From Oscillatoriales cyanobacterium (GTDB lineage: Bacteria; Cyanobacteriota; Cyanobacteriia; Cyanobacteriales; Microcoleaceae), in the NCBI GenBank assembly GCA_004292745.1, contig RDXH01000002.1, positions 1 to 55,383 of the forward strand: a stretch of DNA of 55,383 bases. The letters are read 5' to 3'. Every line of letters starts with the position of its first letter. The first letter of the stretch is position 1. Made by a program: the position numbers and the translations under genes. A model generated the notes under the pieces. The model was given only the letters and a program-made list of their open reading frames with translations. It was not told the DNA's origin and searched no databases. This document shows, piece after piece, positions 35,972 to 44,912 of this stretch.

Positions 35972-36550
35972 ATGTCCTCATCCCCATACCGCAAACAGAA
36001 TAGCAAATCCGACGCAGTTTCCGTCACCCTGACTGACGAAGTTGGGCGATCGCTGACTTGCAACATAGAATATTCTATGGACTTAGAAGGTCAAGAATAC
36101 GCTTTACTGCTTCCCATTGACTCACCAGTAGAAATTTTTACTTGGAACGGAGACGAAACAACCGACGAAGCAGCAGTTCCCGTAGAAGACGAGACCGAAA
36201 TTGACAAAATTTTTGATACCGCTAGAGTTGTCCTGCAAGAGCAGAACTTAACACTCCGGCGCACGGCTGTGACTCTGACGGTAATTGGCGAATTGCCAGA
36301 TTTTCCCGACGAGGATGCGGAGCCAGATGCCGATCCAGAGCAGGAGTCAGATTTTGAGGAATTGATGTGGTTGACCAGCTTCTATCACGAAGAGCAGGAA
36401 TATGCTATTTATACGCCTCTCGACCCGTTCTTTATCTTGGCTAGAATGAATGATGACGGTCAGCCAGAATTGCTCTCGGAAGAAGAGTTTGAAAGACTGG
36501 AACCTATGTTACCTATGCTAGAAGACCAGTTCTTTGACGAGCTTGATTAG
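35972..36550 (+). CDS. DUF3727 domain protein
   Basis: 192 residues, strongly acidic. The pattern VSVTLTDEVGRSLTCNIEYSM, YALLLPIDSPVEIF, then a second half EELMWLTSFYHEEQEYAIYTPLDPFFILARM belongs to DUF3727, found in cyanobacteria and plants. The function is not settled. The two halves look like an internal duplication of a DUF1292-like fold. It lies between ruvX and mltG on the same strand; the 26-base gap to the mltG start suggests co-transcription. Confidence 0.85.
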   Translation: MSSSPYRKQNSKSDAVSVTLTDEVGRSLTCNIEYSMDLEGQEYALLLPIDSPVEIFTWNGDETTDEAAVPVEDETEIDKIFDTARVVLQEQNLTLRRTAVTLTVIGELPDFPDEDAEPDADPEQESDFEELMWLTSFYHEEQEYAIYTPLDPFFILARMNDDGQPELLSEEEFERLEPMLPMLEDQFFDELD

Positions 36551-36576
36551 ATCTTAAATTGAAGGCAGAAGGGACT

Positions 36577-37701
36577 ATGGATCGAGAACAACTGACAAAC
36601 AGCAGCGCGCGCGAGGGCCGAAAAGGTACTCCGCAAGTTTCTAAATGGTTGTTTTATCTAGCGTTACTCCCGGCGGTTTGGGGTGTGTGCGCTTGGCAGG
36701 GCTGGGCTTGGTGGAGCTGGGCTTGTGCCCCTGCTAAACTAGCTGCTGAGTCAACGACCCCAGCAGTCACAAATGCTGTTTCTATCCAAATTCCCGAAGG
36801 TACTTCTAGCCAACAAATCGGACAAGATTTGGAAGCTGCGGGGTTAATTAGATCGGCCTCCGCATGGAATATGTGGGCCCGCTGGTTGACTCTGCAAAAC
36901 CGGGAGGGAGGTTTTAAAGCAGGGACTTACCAACTGTCACCAACTCAGCCACTGAGCGCTGTGGCGGACAAAATTTGGAAAGGTGAAGTTGTACAGCAAA
37001 GTTTCACGATTCCCGAAGGTTGGTCGCTCACACAAATGAGCGCTTATTTTGAAGCACAAGGTTTTTTCCCAGCTAAGAGTTTTATGGCGGTGGCGAGTCA
37101 AGTTCCCTACGCTCAATACCCTTGGCTACCGAGCGGTTTGCCTCATTTGGAAGGGTTTTTGTACCCGGATACTTATCAGCTAGACGGGGATGCTGTCACC
37201 CCAGAAGCTGTGATTAAGCAAATGCTCAGCCGTTTCGAGCAGGTGGCTCTGCCTGTCTATCAAAAAAATCAGAAAAATACTAAGCTGGATTTGAAAGAGT
37301 GGGTCACTTTAGCAAGTATTGTGGAAAAAGAAGCTGTGGTGGCCAGTGAGCGCCAGCGCATTTCAGGGGTATTCAACAACCGTCTGAAAAAGGGTATGCC
37401 CTTGGGTTCTGACCCGACAGTTGAATATGCTCTCGGCATCAGGCAAACTAAGGAGAAGCCTCTGACTTTTAAGCAGGTAGAAACGCCTTCTCCTTACAAT
37501 ACTTATATAAACGCAGGACTACCACCAACTCCGATCGCAGCTCCGGGAATCGCGAGTCTGGAAGCGACTCTGGCTCCTGAAAATACCGAATATTTGTATT
37601 TTATGGCGCGGTATGACGGCACTCACATTTTCAGCCGCACTCAGGCGGAACACGATGCTGCTGTGGCTCAAATTGACCAAAAAGTGCGATCGGGGCAATA
37701 G
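36577..37701 (+). CDS. mltG: Endolytic murein transglycosylase MltG (YceG)
   Basis: 374 residues from the ATG at 36577, preceded by an AG-rich site; an in-frame TTG at 36559 would add six residues. After a membrane anchor (WLFYLALLPAVWGVCAW) comes a LysM-like region (VSIQIPEGTSSQQIGQDLEAAGLI) and the YceG catalytic domain with LEGFLYPDTYQL, the active Glu in LASIVEKEAV, FNNRLKKGMPLGSDPTVEYALG and SPYNTYINAGLPPTPIAAPG. It cuts nascent glycan strands and is thought to set their length. Complete relative to the family. Followed by minisatellites. Confidence 0.93.
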   Translation: MDREQLTNSSAREGRKGTPQVSKWLFYLALLPAVWGVCAWQGWAWWSWACAPAKLAAESTTPAVTNAVSIQIPEGTSSQQIGQDLEAAGLIRSASAWNMWARWLTLQNREGGFKAGTYQLSPTQPLSAVADKIWKGEVVQQSFTIPEGWSLTQMSAYFEAQGFFPAKSFMAVASQVPYAQYPWLPSGLPHLEGFLYPDTYQLDGDAVTPEAVIKQMLSRFEQVALPVYQKNQKNTKLDLKEWVTLASIVEKEAVVASERQRISGVFNNRLKKGMPLGSDPTVEYALGIRQTKEKPLTFKQVETPSPYNTYINAGLPPTPIAAPGIASLEATLAPENTEYLYFMARYDGTHIFSRTQAEHDAAVAQIDQKVRSGQ

Positions 37702-37724
37702 CAGAATATGAGACAATTGGGAAT

Positions 37725-37915
37725 TGGGCATGGGGCATAGGGCATAGGGCATAGGGCATAGGGCATAGGGCATCGGGAATTGGTAATTGGTGATTGGGAA
37801 TTGGTAATAATTACCAACAAAAAAGAAGCAATCAATAACAAGTAATACATTCCAAATGCCCTATGCCCTATGCCCTATGCCCCATGCCCAAATCTAAAAT
37901 CTAAAATCTAACATC
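37725..37915. repeat. Minisatellite block GGGCATA / GAATTGG / CCCTATG / TAAAATC
   Basis: ggcatag units (37731-37774), then ggaattggtaattggtgattgg, then after a short AT stretch ccctatg units (37857-37885) and aaatctaaaatct (37891-37915). The first and third blocks are complementary, so the 224-base gap can form a long hairpin. No gene is seen. Confidence 0.8.
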
Positions 37916-37925
37916 TAAAATAATT

Positions 37926-38447
37926 ATGTCTTGGGGTAAACTACTACAGCCCGATTTAGTTCTTGGCACTGCTGTCGTGAATTTAACGGCTGATATTCTT
38001 CAGAAATATCACATAAAAGGATTAGTGTTAGATGTGGATGAAACTCTCGTCCCAATCACAGCAGCAAATGCTTCTCCCGAACTCAGTTTGTGGGTGAAAG
38101 AGATTAAACCCTTCGTATCCCTATGGTTGGCGAGCAATAATTTAAGTCAGAATCGGATTGGTCGAATAGCTGATTCTTTGAATCTACCCTACATCACTGG
38201 TGCTGCTAAACCCTCGCGGCGCAAATTACGCAGAGCACTGGATGCGATGGATTTGCCGGTGGAACAGGTGGCGATGGTAGGCGATCGACTTTTTACCGAT
38301 GTTTTAGCAGGCAATCGTTTGGGTATGTTCACTATTTTAGTAGAACCCATGGTAGATGCTGGGGATGCGGTGAGGAAATATCCGGTACGCTCTTTTGAAG
38401 TTTGGGTTTCTCAAGCTTTGGGCGCATCTCTGAAAACTAAAGATTAA
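37926..38447 (+). CDS. yqeG: YqeG-family HAD phosphatase
   Basis: 173 residues. HAD motif I is [11 protein letters not shown] (nucleophile D36, D38), motif II lies in SLWLASNN, motif III in [13 protein letters not shown] and motif IV in [23 protein letters not shown]. This is the YqeG branch (HAD subclass IIIA), probably a phosphatase for a phosphatidylglycerol-phosphate or similar small substrate; relatives in plants and yeast dephosphorylate PGP. Place in the row before proB is conserved. An intact active site is seen. Confidence 0.85.
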   Translation: MSWGKLLQPDLVLGTAVVNLTADILQKYHIKGLVLDVDETLVPITAANASPELSLWVKEIKPFVSLWLASNNLSQNRIGRIADSLNLPYITGAAKPSRRKLRRALDAMDLPVEQVAMVGDRLFTDVLAGNRLGMFTILVEPMVDAGDAVRKYPVRSFEVWVSQALGASLKTKD

Positions 38448-38592
38448 ATTGGGAATTGGGAATTGGGCATTGGGAATTGGGCATTGGGAATTGGTAATTA
38501 GGAATTGGGAATTGGTAACTAATGGCAACAGACAACAGACAACAGTCAACAGTCAACAGACAACAGACAACAGTCAACAGACAACATACTCA
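38448..38592. repeat. GAATTGG and CAACAGA/CAACAGT minisatellites running into proB
   Basis: Units of ggaattg and ggcattg fill 38449-38519. From 38525 on, caacaga/caacagt units (about nine, heptamers) follow and are translated as the N-terminus of ProB. Confidence 0.85.
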
Positions 38593-39694
38593 AACTATTG
38601 TTGTTAAAATAGGAACTTCGACACTCACTCGATCGACTACAGGAAACTTAGCCCTTTCCACCATTGCTACATTAGTCGAAGTTTTGACAAATTTGCGACA
38701 CCAAGGTCATCAAGTAGTTTTGGTTTCTTCCGGTGCAGTTGGAGTTGGCTGCGCGCGCTTGGGATTGACAGAACGCCCGCGGAATATCGCTCTCAAACAA
38801 GCTGTAGCCGCCGTAGGACAAGGGCGGCTGATGCGGGTGTACGATGACTTGTTTACTACTCTACAACAGCCGATCGCCCAAGTTTTACTAACACGCCACG
38901 ATTTAGTGCAGCGTAGTAGTTATGTTAATGCTTCCAATACCTTTGGGCAACTGTTGCGATTAGGGGTGATTCCGATTGTCAACGAAAACGATACTGTAGC
39001 TGTAGACGAACTCAAATTTGGCGATAACGATACGCTTTCAGCATTAGTAGCCAGCTTAGTCGAAGCAGATTGGTTATTCGTGCTCACAGATGTCGATCGA
39101 CTTTATTCCGCCGATCCCCGCAGCAATCCCGACGCCCAACCCATCGCCCTAGTCCAAAGTATGGCACAGCTCACAGAATTTCAGGTAAAAACCGGAGATT
39201 CCCGCAGCGGTTGGGGCACCGGCGGAATGGTGACAAAAATTGAAGCAGCCAGAATCGCCACAGCATCAGGAGTCCGCACCGTCATCACCAACGGCCGCTT
39301 TCCCGCTAACATTGAAAAAATCATCAACGGAGAGTCCATCGGTACCCAATTCGAGCCTCAACCGCGCCCTGTAAACGCTAGGAAACATTGGATAGCCAAC
39401 GTGCTAATTCCTGTGGGGAAACTCTACTTAGATGCGGGTGCTGTCAACGCAATTACTCAAGGTGGAAAATCGCTGCTAGCTGCGGGAATTTCGCAAATAG
39501 AAGGAGAATTTCAAGCAGAAGATGCCGTCCGATTATGCGACACAGAAGGCAAAGAAATTGCCAGGGGACTGGTGAATTATCATAGTTTAGAATTGAGACA
39601 AATTCAGGGCTGCAAGTCAGATCAAATTGCGGAAATTTTAGGATATCCAGGAGTAGAAACTGTGGTTCACAGAGATAATCTAGTCATTGTTTAA
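38522..39694 (+). CDS. proB: Glutamate 5-kinase ProB with repeat-encoded N-terminus
   Basis: 390 residues. The amino-acid kinase core starts [14 protein letters not shown] (K29) and continues with [51 protein letters not shown] and a substrate loop [15 protein letters not shown]. The C-terminal PUA domain is [25 protein letters not shown]. It phosphorylates glutamate in the first step of proline synthesis and is likely feedback-inhibited by proline. The first 22 residues ([14 protein letters not shown]...) come from a caacaga/caacagt minisatellite and have no place in the usual family start; no other ATG precedes the core. No RBS was seen. Confidence 0.92.
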   Translation: MATDNRQQSTVNRQQTTVNRQHTQTIVVKIGTSTLTRSTTGNLALSTIATLVEVLTNLRHQGHQVVLVSSGAVGVGCARLGLTERPRNIALKQAVAAVGQGRLMRVYDDLFTTLQQPIAQVLLTRHDLVQRSSYVNASNTFGQLLRLGVIPIVNENDTVAVDELKFGDNDTLSALVASLVEADWLFVLTDVDRLYSADPRSNPDAQPIALVQSMAQLTEFQVKTGDSRSGWGTGGMVTKIEAARIATASGVRTVITNGRFPANIEKIINGESIGTQFEPQPRPVNARKHWIANVLIPVGKLYLDAGAVNAITQGGKSLLAAGISQIEGEFQAEDAVRLCDTEGKEIARGLVNYHSLELRQIQGCKSDQIAEILGYPGVETVVHRDNLVIV

Positions 39695-39774
39695 GCCTTT
39701 TTACGAAGATACTTTCAACAAACAATTTTTGCATCCTCTTATTTCTTCCTTCTTCCTTCTTTCTTCCCCACTTG

Positions 39775-40165
39775 GGAGTGGCTGTTTGATTCTCAAAAAA
39801 ACGATGATGGGGAATAATACCCACCCCTAGCCCCTCCCTGGAGGGGAACCGGATCTCGTCGCGAGCGAGGGGCTCGGAGGGGCTGTTTGATTCTCAAAAA
39901 AACGATGATGGGGAATCATACCCACCCCTAGCCCCTCCCTGGAGGGGAACCGGATCTCGTCGCGAGCGAGGGGCTCGGAGGGGCTGTTTGATTCTCGAAA
40001 AAACGATGATGGGGAATCATACCCACCCCTAGCCCCTCCCTGGAGGGGAACCGGATCTCCTCGCGAGCGAGGAGGGTAAGCACACACCATGCTTTGAAGC
40101 GATTGTTGACACTAATGGGGGGTGACTTCTTCTTTCCCCACTTGGGAGGGGCTGTTTGATTTTCA
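39775..40165. repeat. Tandem 101-bp repeat (three copies plus a partial)
   Basis: Units begin at ggctgtttgattctc (39781, 39882, 39983) with exact 101-base spacing, and each holds cccctagcccctccctggaggggaaccgg followed by the palindromic ctcgtcgcgagcgag. A diverged partial unit lies at 40149 and touches the stop codon of the minus-strand gene. The array fills the 468-base gap after proB. Confidence 0.9.
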
Positions 40166-40918
40166 CAAAAAATCCAAACAGTCGATCGAGGAATCTAACC
40201 CCACAAAGGAAGCCACTTGCAGCACCGTATTGCAAGAATTGGTTTTCGTGTGTCTAAATAATTCGTTCATCGCGTCTGTAAACAATTCAAATACTTTGTC
40301 AGCTAATTCTAAAGCTTGTTGTTTTTCCCACTCAGTCAGTTGAATTTCTTTAAGTAATTGCAACATTTCTGGTGTATTTAAAATGTGATGATTTTCCAAA
40401 CGCACATAACCACCTCCAAAATAGACATATTCTTTTTTTGTGATTTTCTGTAATTCCATTACCACTTCCAGGGCAGCCTCAAAGAAAACTGTCGCTGTTG
40501 CTTCGAGAACTTCCACTAACACAATTTTTTGCAGAGGAGATGCTTCAAAAGCGTAGCGTTCCAAGGTGGCACAGAGCGATCGAGTTTTTTTCGTTTCTTC
40601 ACCCCAAAGCATTCTAAAGTCGCCGTAACTCATGGATTGGTTAAATCCCAGTTCCTCCAGGTATTCCAGATAGCCGTGCCAGTAGTAATTTTCTTTGTAA
40701 GTATATTTGTCGATCAGTTCCTGAACTTTGTTATTACTTGCAGAATCTCGGAGGACGTACTTGTTTAAATCACTCAATCCCACTGCCAAAGGATCTAGTA
40801 CAGGTGCAAAAATTAGCCTTTGATTAGGGTGGATACTTTTATTAGTTAGAAATTCAAACAACGGCAATTTCACAAACTCTTGCTTTTTGTGTTCAATGAA
40901 TGCTACAATCTCTTTCAT
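40163..40918 (-). CDS. Helical protein, possibly haem-oxygenase-like fold; unknown function
   Basis: 251 residues, nearly all alpha-helical with spaced acidic/His residues: FAPVLDPLAVGLSDLNKYVL, KYTYKENYYWHGYLEYLEELGF, then MLWGEETKKTRSLCATLERYAFEASPLQKIVLVEVLEATATVFFEAA and VRLENHH. This layout reminds me of cyanobacterial proteins with a haem-oxygenase-like (TENA/diiron oxidase-type) fold; the E-x-n-H pairs could bind metal, but I cannot assign a family with certainty. The last 15 or so codons abut a partial repeat unit and could be altered. It stands alone, opposite in strand to proB and ndk. Confidence 0.55.
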   Translation of the reverse strand: MKEIVAFIEHKKQEFVKLPLFEFLTNKSIHPNQRLIFAPVLDPLAVGLSDLNKYVLRDSASNNKVQELIDKYTYKENYYWHGYLEYLEELGFNQSMSYGDFRMLWGEETKKTRSLCATLERYAFEASPLQKIVLVEVLEATATVFFEAALEVVMELQKITKKEYVYFGGGYVRLENHHILNTPEMLQLLKEIQLTEWEKQQALELADKVFELFTDAMNELFRHTKTNSCNTVLQVASFVGLDSSIDCLDFL

Positions 40919-41217
40919 CTTTATAGCCTTTGTTTTGCGATCGCTGTTTTCAATATACGGTTAATGCCTAGTTCTATTATCTATGTTAAAAGCATAGATA
41001 GCAGTGTTTGTCATCATAGATATTGGTATTGTACATCAGGGAAAATTGTGATTTGCATCATAGGGTGCAGAATCCATCAATGGGGGCCAGAGGGAACCCT
41101 CCCCTAGTGGCACCGCAATGGTAGCAAAGGACAATTTGCCATTTCCTCAATTGCCTTTGGGTACGTTCTGGGTTAATCTATTTTTTGGATCAGTTAAGAA
41201 AATTCTAGGAGCTCAGC
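40919..41217. other. Control region between divergent gene pair (40918- and ndk)
   Basis: About 300 bases without a gene. A small inverted repeat ctatgttaaaagcatag (40981-40997) with a related catagat repeat, and gagggaaccctcccc near 41090, are the only structures seen. The ribosome site of ndk (aggagct, 41207-41213) is at its end. Confidence 0.4.
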
Positions 41218-41667
41218 TTGGAACGCACTTTTTTAGCGATTAAGCCCGATGGCGTACAGCGCGGACTCGTTGGCGAAATTATCGGTCGTTTTGAGGCCAA
41301 AGGCTTTACGCTAGTTGGCATGAAACTGATCGTGGCGACTCGCGAATTGGCCGAACAGCATTACGGTGTCCACAAAGAAAGACCGTTTTTTGAAGGATTG
41401 GTAAACTTCATCACTTCGGGCCCGATGGTGGCGATGGTGTGGGAAGGCGACGGTGTTGTGGCTTCGGCGAGAAAAATCATTGGCGCAACGAATCCTCTGA
41501 ATTCGGAACCGGGGACAATTCGTGGCGATTTGGCTGTGAATGTCGGCCGCAATATTATTCACGGTTCGGATGCTGTGGAAACTGCCAATCAGGAAATTAG
41601 TCTCTGGTTCAAGGATGAAGAATTGAGTGCTTGGAAACCTTGTTTAACTCCTTGGATTGTGGAGTAG
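41218..41667 (+). CDS. ndk: Nucleoside diphosphate kinase
   Basis: 149 residues, full length for the family. Key parts: [48 protein letters not shown], then [25 protein letters not shown] with the phospho-accepting His (about residue 115) in NIIHGSD. It keeps the NTP/dNTP pools in balance. The start is TTG at 41218: no ATG precedes the family start, and AGGAGCT lies at 41207-41213. A 10-bp terminator hairpin follows the stop. Codon use is typical of housekeeping genes here. Confidence 0.96.
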   Translation: MERTFLAIKPDGVQRGLVGEIIGRFEAKGFTLVGMKLIVATRELAEQHYGVHKERPFFEGLVNFITSGPMVAMVWEGDGVVASARKIIGATNPLNSEPGTIRGDLAVNVGRNIIHGSDAVETANQEISLWFKDEELSAWKPCLTPWIVE

Positions 41668-41676
41668 TTTTGAGAT

Positions 41677-41700
41677 TCTCCCGATTCATCAATCGGGAGA
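41677..41700 (+). terminator. Terminator hairpin of ndk
   Basis: Perfect 10-bp stem tctcccgatt / aatcgggaga with a four-base loop (catc), starting nine bases after the ndk stop and followed by ttatctgaaattatt. Confidence 0.8.
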
Positions 41701-41758
41701 TTATCTGAAATTATTAGGCGAGGAAAATAGAGTCTTGACCAATTCCGGGGGTGATATC

Positions 41759-41818
41759 AATTCCGGTTGTATCGTCAGGTGATTTAACCGCGAAGGCGCT
41801 AAGGACGCGAAGGAAGAG
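41759..41818. repeat. 60-bp direct repeat, copy 1
   Basis: aattccggttgtatcgtcag and the following gtgatttaaccgcgaaggcg...gcgaaggaagagaagagaga match copy 2 at 51993-52051 in the same orientation. The tail (cgcgaaggcgctaaggacgcg) also resembles repeats at 35218 and, in another version, at 22440 and 41960. Confidence 0.8.
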
Positions 41819-41908
41819 AAGAGAGAGTTTAATACAGGACTATGAAGACAGGATTTTATATGAAGAGTCCTAAAAGATTATTTAACCCACATATTTTACG
41901 CTCAAAAA

Positions 41909-41937
41909 AACCCAGAATTAGGGAAAAATTCTGGGTT
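41909..41937. terminator. Bidirectional terminator between ndk and the SLBB gene
   Basis: Perfect 11-bp stem aacccagaatt / aattctgggtt with a seven-base loop; A-run on the left side gives a T-run when read on the minus strand, so it fits the converging export gene best. Confidence 0.75.
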
Positions 41938-42087
41938 ATATCGTTGACTGTTGCATCGTGATTTAACCACAGAGAACGCAGAGAACACAGAGGGAGATAA
42001 CAGAGATGAATAATTCCCATGCTACCAGATTTGATATTATGGCTATGGGATTTTTCAATTATAGCAATCGCCAAGGTGCTTGTTAGA

Positions 42088-43917
42088 TCAAGGATTAGAC
42101 TGAGTTTGCTGTGGCTGCTGATTTTGGAGGAGAAGTTGCTGCTGTTGAATCTGAAGTTGCTGATTTTGCAGGTCTATTTGCCGCTGTCTGTCTTCTAGTT
42201 GCAGTTTTCTGTCTTCGGCTTGCTGTAATCTATCTTCACGTTGTATCTCTCTTTCTAGTTGTCTGTCTTCACGTTGCTGTTCTCTATCTTGACGTTGTTC
42301 GCGAATCTGTCTAAGCTGATTGCGTCGCTCGAAATCTCCGCCTAAAAATAAGTTCTGAAAAGTGTTGATAGTTGTTTGAAAACCACTCAAAACTCCGCTA
42401 ACACTGTTGATGACACCTGCAACTCCGGTGAAGGGTTGCAAGAAACTGTTGACATTATCTGCTACTCTAGTATAGCCCGATCGCGCCACAAGAATCACAT
42501 CATTGTTGCGGAGAGTGGGATTATTGTTTGGATTCAAACCTTGGGCAAAGTCAACATCTATAGTGCGGCGAGAAACAGTGCCATTGGCGTTCAAACGTAG
42601 CAGTTCCACCTTGTCTTTTTTAGCACGCAATTGATTGAAACTGCCAGCAGTTAGCAAAGCTTGGTGGAGAGATGTACTGGGTTTAACTAACAAAGCTCCC
42701 GGTCTGACCACTTCGCCTACAATATTGATGCTAATGGCGTTGGGAGAGAAGCTACTACTGCCAATTTGTGAAATTTCTGTCAAGTCTACATTCGTTGCGG
42801 TGGGGATAATAACGCTATCGCCTTCTTGGAGCAAAACATCTTGGGTAGCATCACCTTTTTGCAGCAAATTCCAGAGATTTATCATGATAGTTTGTTCGTT
42901 TCCTCCTCTGATTTGGCGGCGGATTTGTACGCGGCGAATGTCTGCTTCTGTGGTGATACCGCCAGCAATTTTGAGTGCTCTAGTGATAGTTGGTAGACCC
43001 ACCACGGCTCCTTGTTGTTGCTCGATGCTAACAAAACCCAGTTCGGTTTGTTGGTTGGTCGATCGCAAATCAGCAGCAGATATAGTATAAGGTCCAGGGC
43101 GACTTACCTCGCCGACAATGACCACACCGATTGGTTTAGTAATATCAGCGGAAAAATTTGCACTGGCTCTTTGACGTACTTCTTGAGTATTGAGAGAACT
43201 AGCTGTGGGTATATAAATTGTATCTCCATCTCGGATAGTGACGTCTTGCTGTAGATTTCCGGTATCTAAAAATTCCTGCAAATTAACAGTAATAATTTGC
43301 TCTGGTCCTCCTTTGCGGGGACGGCGGATTTGGACTGCCCGCATATCTCCTGCGGATGTAACTCCTTTTGCAAGTTGCAGCATTTCCATTAAAGTGGGAA
43401 ATTTGACTCCTCCCCCTTCTCTGGAGGGATTAATCTTGTAGGAACCGGGACGAGTAATTTCTCCAGCAATCCCGATGTTTAGGGGTCTAGCAACCATCAA
43501 AGTTACGGTGACAACGGGCACATTGATGAAGGGTTCATATCGCTTGGTAATGGCGCTGGCGGCTTGTTGCAATGTTAGCCCTTGAATTGATACACTACGA
43601 ATGATTGGTAAATTTAGAGTACCGTCAACTAATACTTGGTATTCTTTGCTAAATTCAGGGACACCGAAAATATCTAAAGCAATGCGATCGCCCGAACCTA
43701 AAACATAAGGTGATTCCTGGGTGGGTAAACCGGAATTGCCGAGGGGGACACGAGCACCAGGAAGAGGTGGCGGTGGCGGTAGTCTCACTGGATTTGGGTT
43801 AGGAAGGGGTGGTCTGGGTCTGAGGGCTGGTAACTGAGCGATAGTGGGTAGTGAACTGCTCAATAACAGGAGTGCCGATAAACTAAGACTTGTAGCGCCT
43901 TTAACGGTTTGTTTCAT
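42088..43917 (-). CDS. Polysaccharide export protein (Wza/SLBB family)
   Basis: 609 residues. Signal peptide (SLSLSALLLLSSSLPTIAQ), Pro-rich linker (about 28-66), then the polysaccharide export domain YVLGSGDRIALDIFGVPEFSKEY...FINVPVVTVTLMVARPLNI, followed by three SLBB-type units each starting with a V.GE(I/V)xRPG motif (IAGEITRPGSYKI, IVGEVSRPGPYTI, IVGEVVRPGALLV). The last 90 residues are a Gln/Arg/Asp coiled coil (REQRQDREQQRED) and lack a membrane barrel. By family it forms the outer-membrane channel for exopolysaccharide; no partner kinase or polymerase gene lies near, which is usual in cyanobacteria. Confidence 0.9.
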   Translation of the reverse strand: MKQTVKGATSLSLSALLLLSSSLPTIAQLPALRPRPPLPNPNPVRLPPPPPLPGARVPLGNSGLPTQESPYVLGSGDRIALDIFGVPEFSKEYQVLVDGTLNLPIIRSVSIQGLTLQQAASAITKRYEPFINVPVVTVTLMVARPLNIGIAGEITRPGSYKINPSREGGGVKFPTLMEMLQLAKGVTSAGDMRAVQIRRPRKGGPEQIITVNLQEFLDTGNLQQDVTIRDGDTIYIPTASSLNTQEVRQRASANFSADITKPIGVVIVGEVSRPGPYTISAADLRSTNQQTELGFVSIEQQQGAVVGLPTITRALKIAGGITTEADIRRVQIRRQIRGGNEQTIMINLWNLLQKGDATQDVLLQEGDSVIIPTATNVDLTEISQIGSSSFSPNAISINIVGEVVRPGALLVKPSTSLHQALLTAGSFNQLRAKKDKVELLRLNANGTVSRRTIDVDFAQGLNPNNNPTLRNNDVILVARSGYTRVADNVNSFLQPFTGVAGVINSVSGVLSGFQTTINTFQNLFLGGDFERRNQLRQIREQRQDREQQREDRQLEREIQREDRLQQAEDRKLQLEDRQRQIDLQNQQLQIQQQQLLLQNQQPQQTQSNP

Positions 43918-44116
43918 ATTTTTTTTCTGGTTGCAGTCTGTTCCGGGGCGATCGCAATTCGGTTAATTAGTTTCTAATTTTAGACCCAAGTTTAACCTCC
44001 ACATTCATCTGGGGAGTCAATCTCAAATCTCAAATCTCAAATCAACCGACATCCAGTGTAGCCTCACTTTCCTGTAAAATCCAGATCGTCTACTCTTATT
44101 TGCGAGTCAAAAATAC

Positions 44117-44806
44117 GTGGGACTTAAGCTTGATAAAGTGATTCCTTGGGGTCGCTGCTTGGACGAATATATCGGAATGTTCCACCTGACATCGGCAGAC
44201 CGGAAGTTAAAGATACTTGACTGTGCTGGTGGTCCAGCTAGCTTCAATGCAGAAATGACTCGCCAAGGTAATCAAGTAACTTCTTGCGATCCTGTTTATC
44301 AGTTTTCGGCGGCCGAAATTGCCGATCGCATCCAGGAAACATATCAAAGGGTGATTGATGGAGTCAGGGCCAATGTAGACGACTACCTGTGGACAAATAT
44401 CGAGTCGCCAACTAAATTGGGCGAAGTGAGAATGGCGGCGATGCAACAATTCTTGGAAGATTTGCCCCAAGGGATTCAGGAAGGGCGTTATGTAACTGGT
44501 GAATTGCCGATATTACCTTTTGAGAATTGCCAGTTTGATTTGGCACTATGCAGTCATTTTTTGTTTACTTATTCCGATCATTTTACGGAAGAATTTCATC
44601 GGCAATCAATTCACGAAATGTGTCGTACTGCTAGGGAAGTGCGGATTTTTCCTGTTATCAAAATTTCTGGTGAACCTTCTCCTTTCCTAGTGCCAATCAT
44701 CAAAGAGTTAAAAGGACATGGATATAAAGTAGAAGTTCAGGATGTATCTTATGAGTTTCAAAAGGGAGGAGACCAATTGTTGCGAGTATGGAGTGTGGCG
44801 AATTAG
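44117..44806 (+). CDS. SAM-dependent methyltransferase-like protein
   Basis: 229 residues from a GTG at 44117. A class I SAM fold is suggested by the motif-I-like LKILDCAGGPASFNAEM (about 31-47), an acidic residue at the end of strand 2 (VTSCDPVY) and LPFENCQFDLALCSHFLFTY (motif IV region). The central 60 residues are an insertion of helices (FSAAEIADRIQETYQRVIDG). Substrate unknown. Related proteins are common in cyanobacteria. It could be co-transcribed with the phosphatase gene that follows after about 105 bases. Confidence 0.7.
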   Translation: MGLKLDKVIPWGRCLDEYIGMFHLTSADRKLKILDCAGGPASFNAEMTRQGNQVTSCDPVYQFSAAEIADRIQETYQRVIDGVRANVDDYLWTNIESPTKLGEVRMAAMQQFLEDLPQGIQEGRYVTGELPILPFENCQFDLALCSHFLFTYSDHFTEEFHRQSIHEMCRTAREVRIFPVIKISGEPSPFLVPIIKELKGHGYKVEVQDVSYEFQKGGDQLLRVWSVAN

Positions 44807-44912
44807 AGTATTCGGCGGTTGAACATTGTCTAGACGTAAACTCCTCAAATTATATTCAGTCTGCATCCTATTTGATATAATGTTAAACCATTCGCCAAAT
44901 TCAAACCAACTC

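Noticed and set aside
35770-37890. Possible CRISPR-like arrays
   Set aside because: The tandem heptamers have no spacers and no palindromic repeat of 25-40 bases; they are minisatellites, and no cas gene is near.
39827-40235. Minus-strand frames through the 101-bp array
   Set aside because: They only exist because the repeat unit lacks stops in one frame; they share no protein features.
42111-42314. Plus-strand frame rich in Val/Ala/Leu opposite the coiled coil of the SLBB protein
   Set aside because: It is the reverse of the Gln/Arg/Asp coiled coil, which gives hydrophobic shadow frames.
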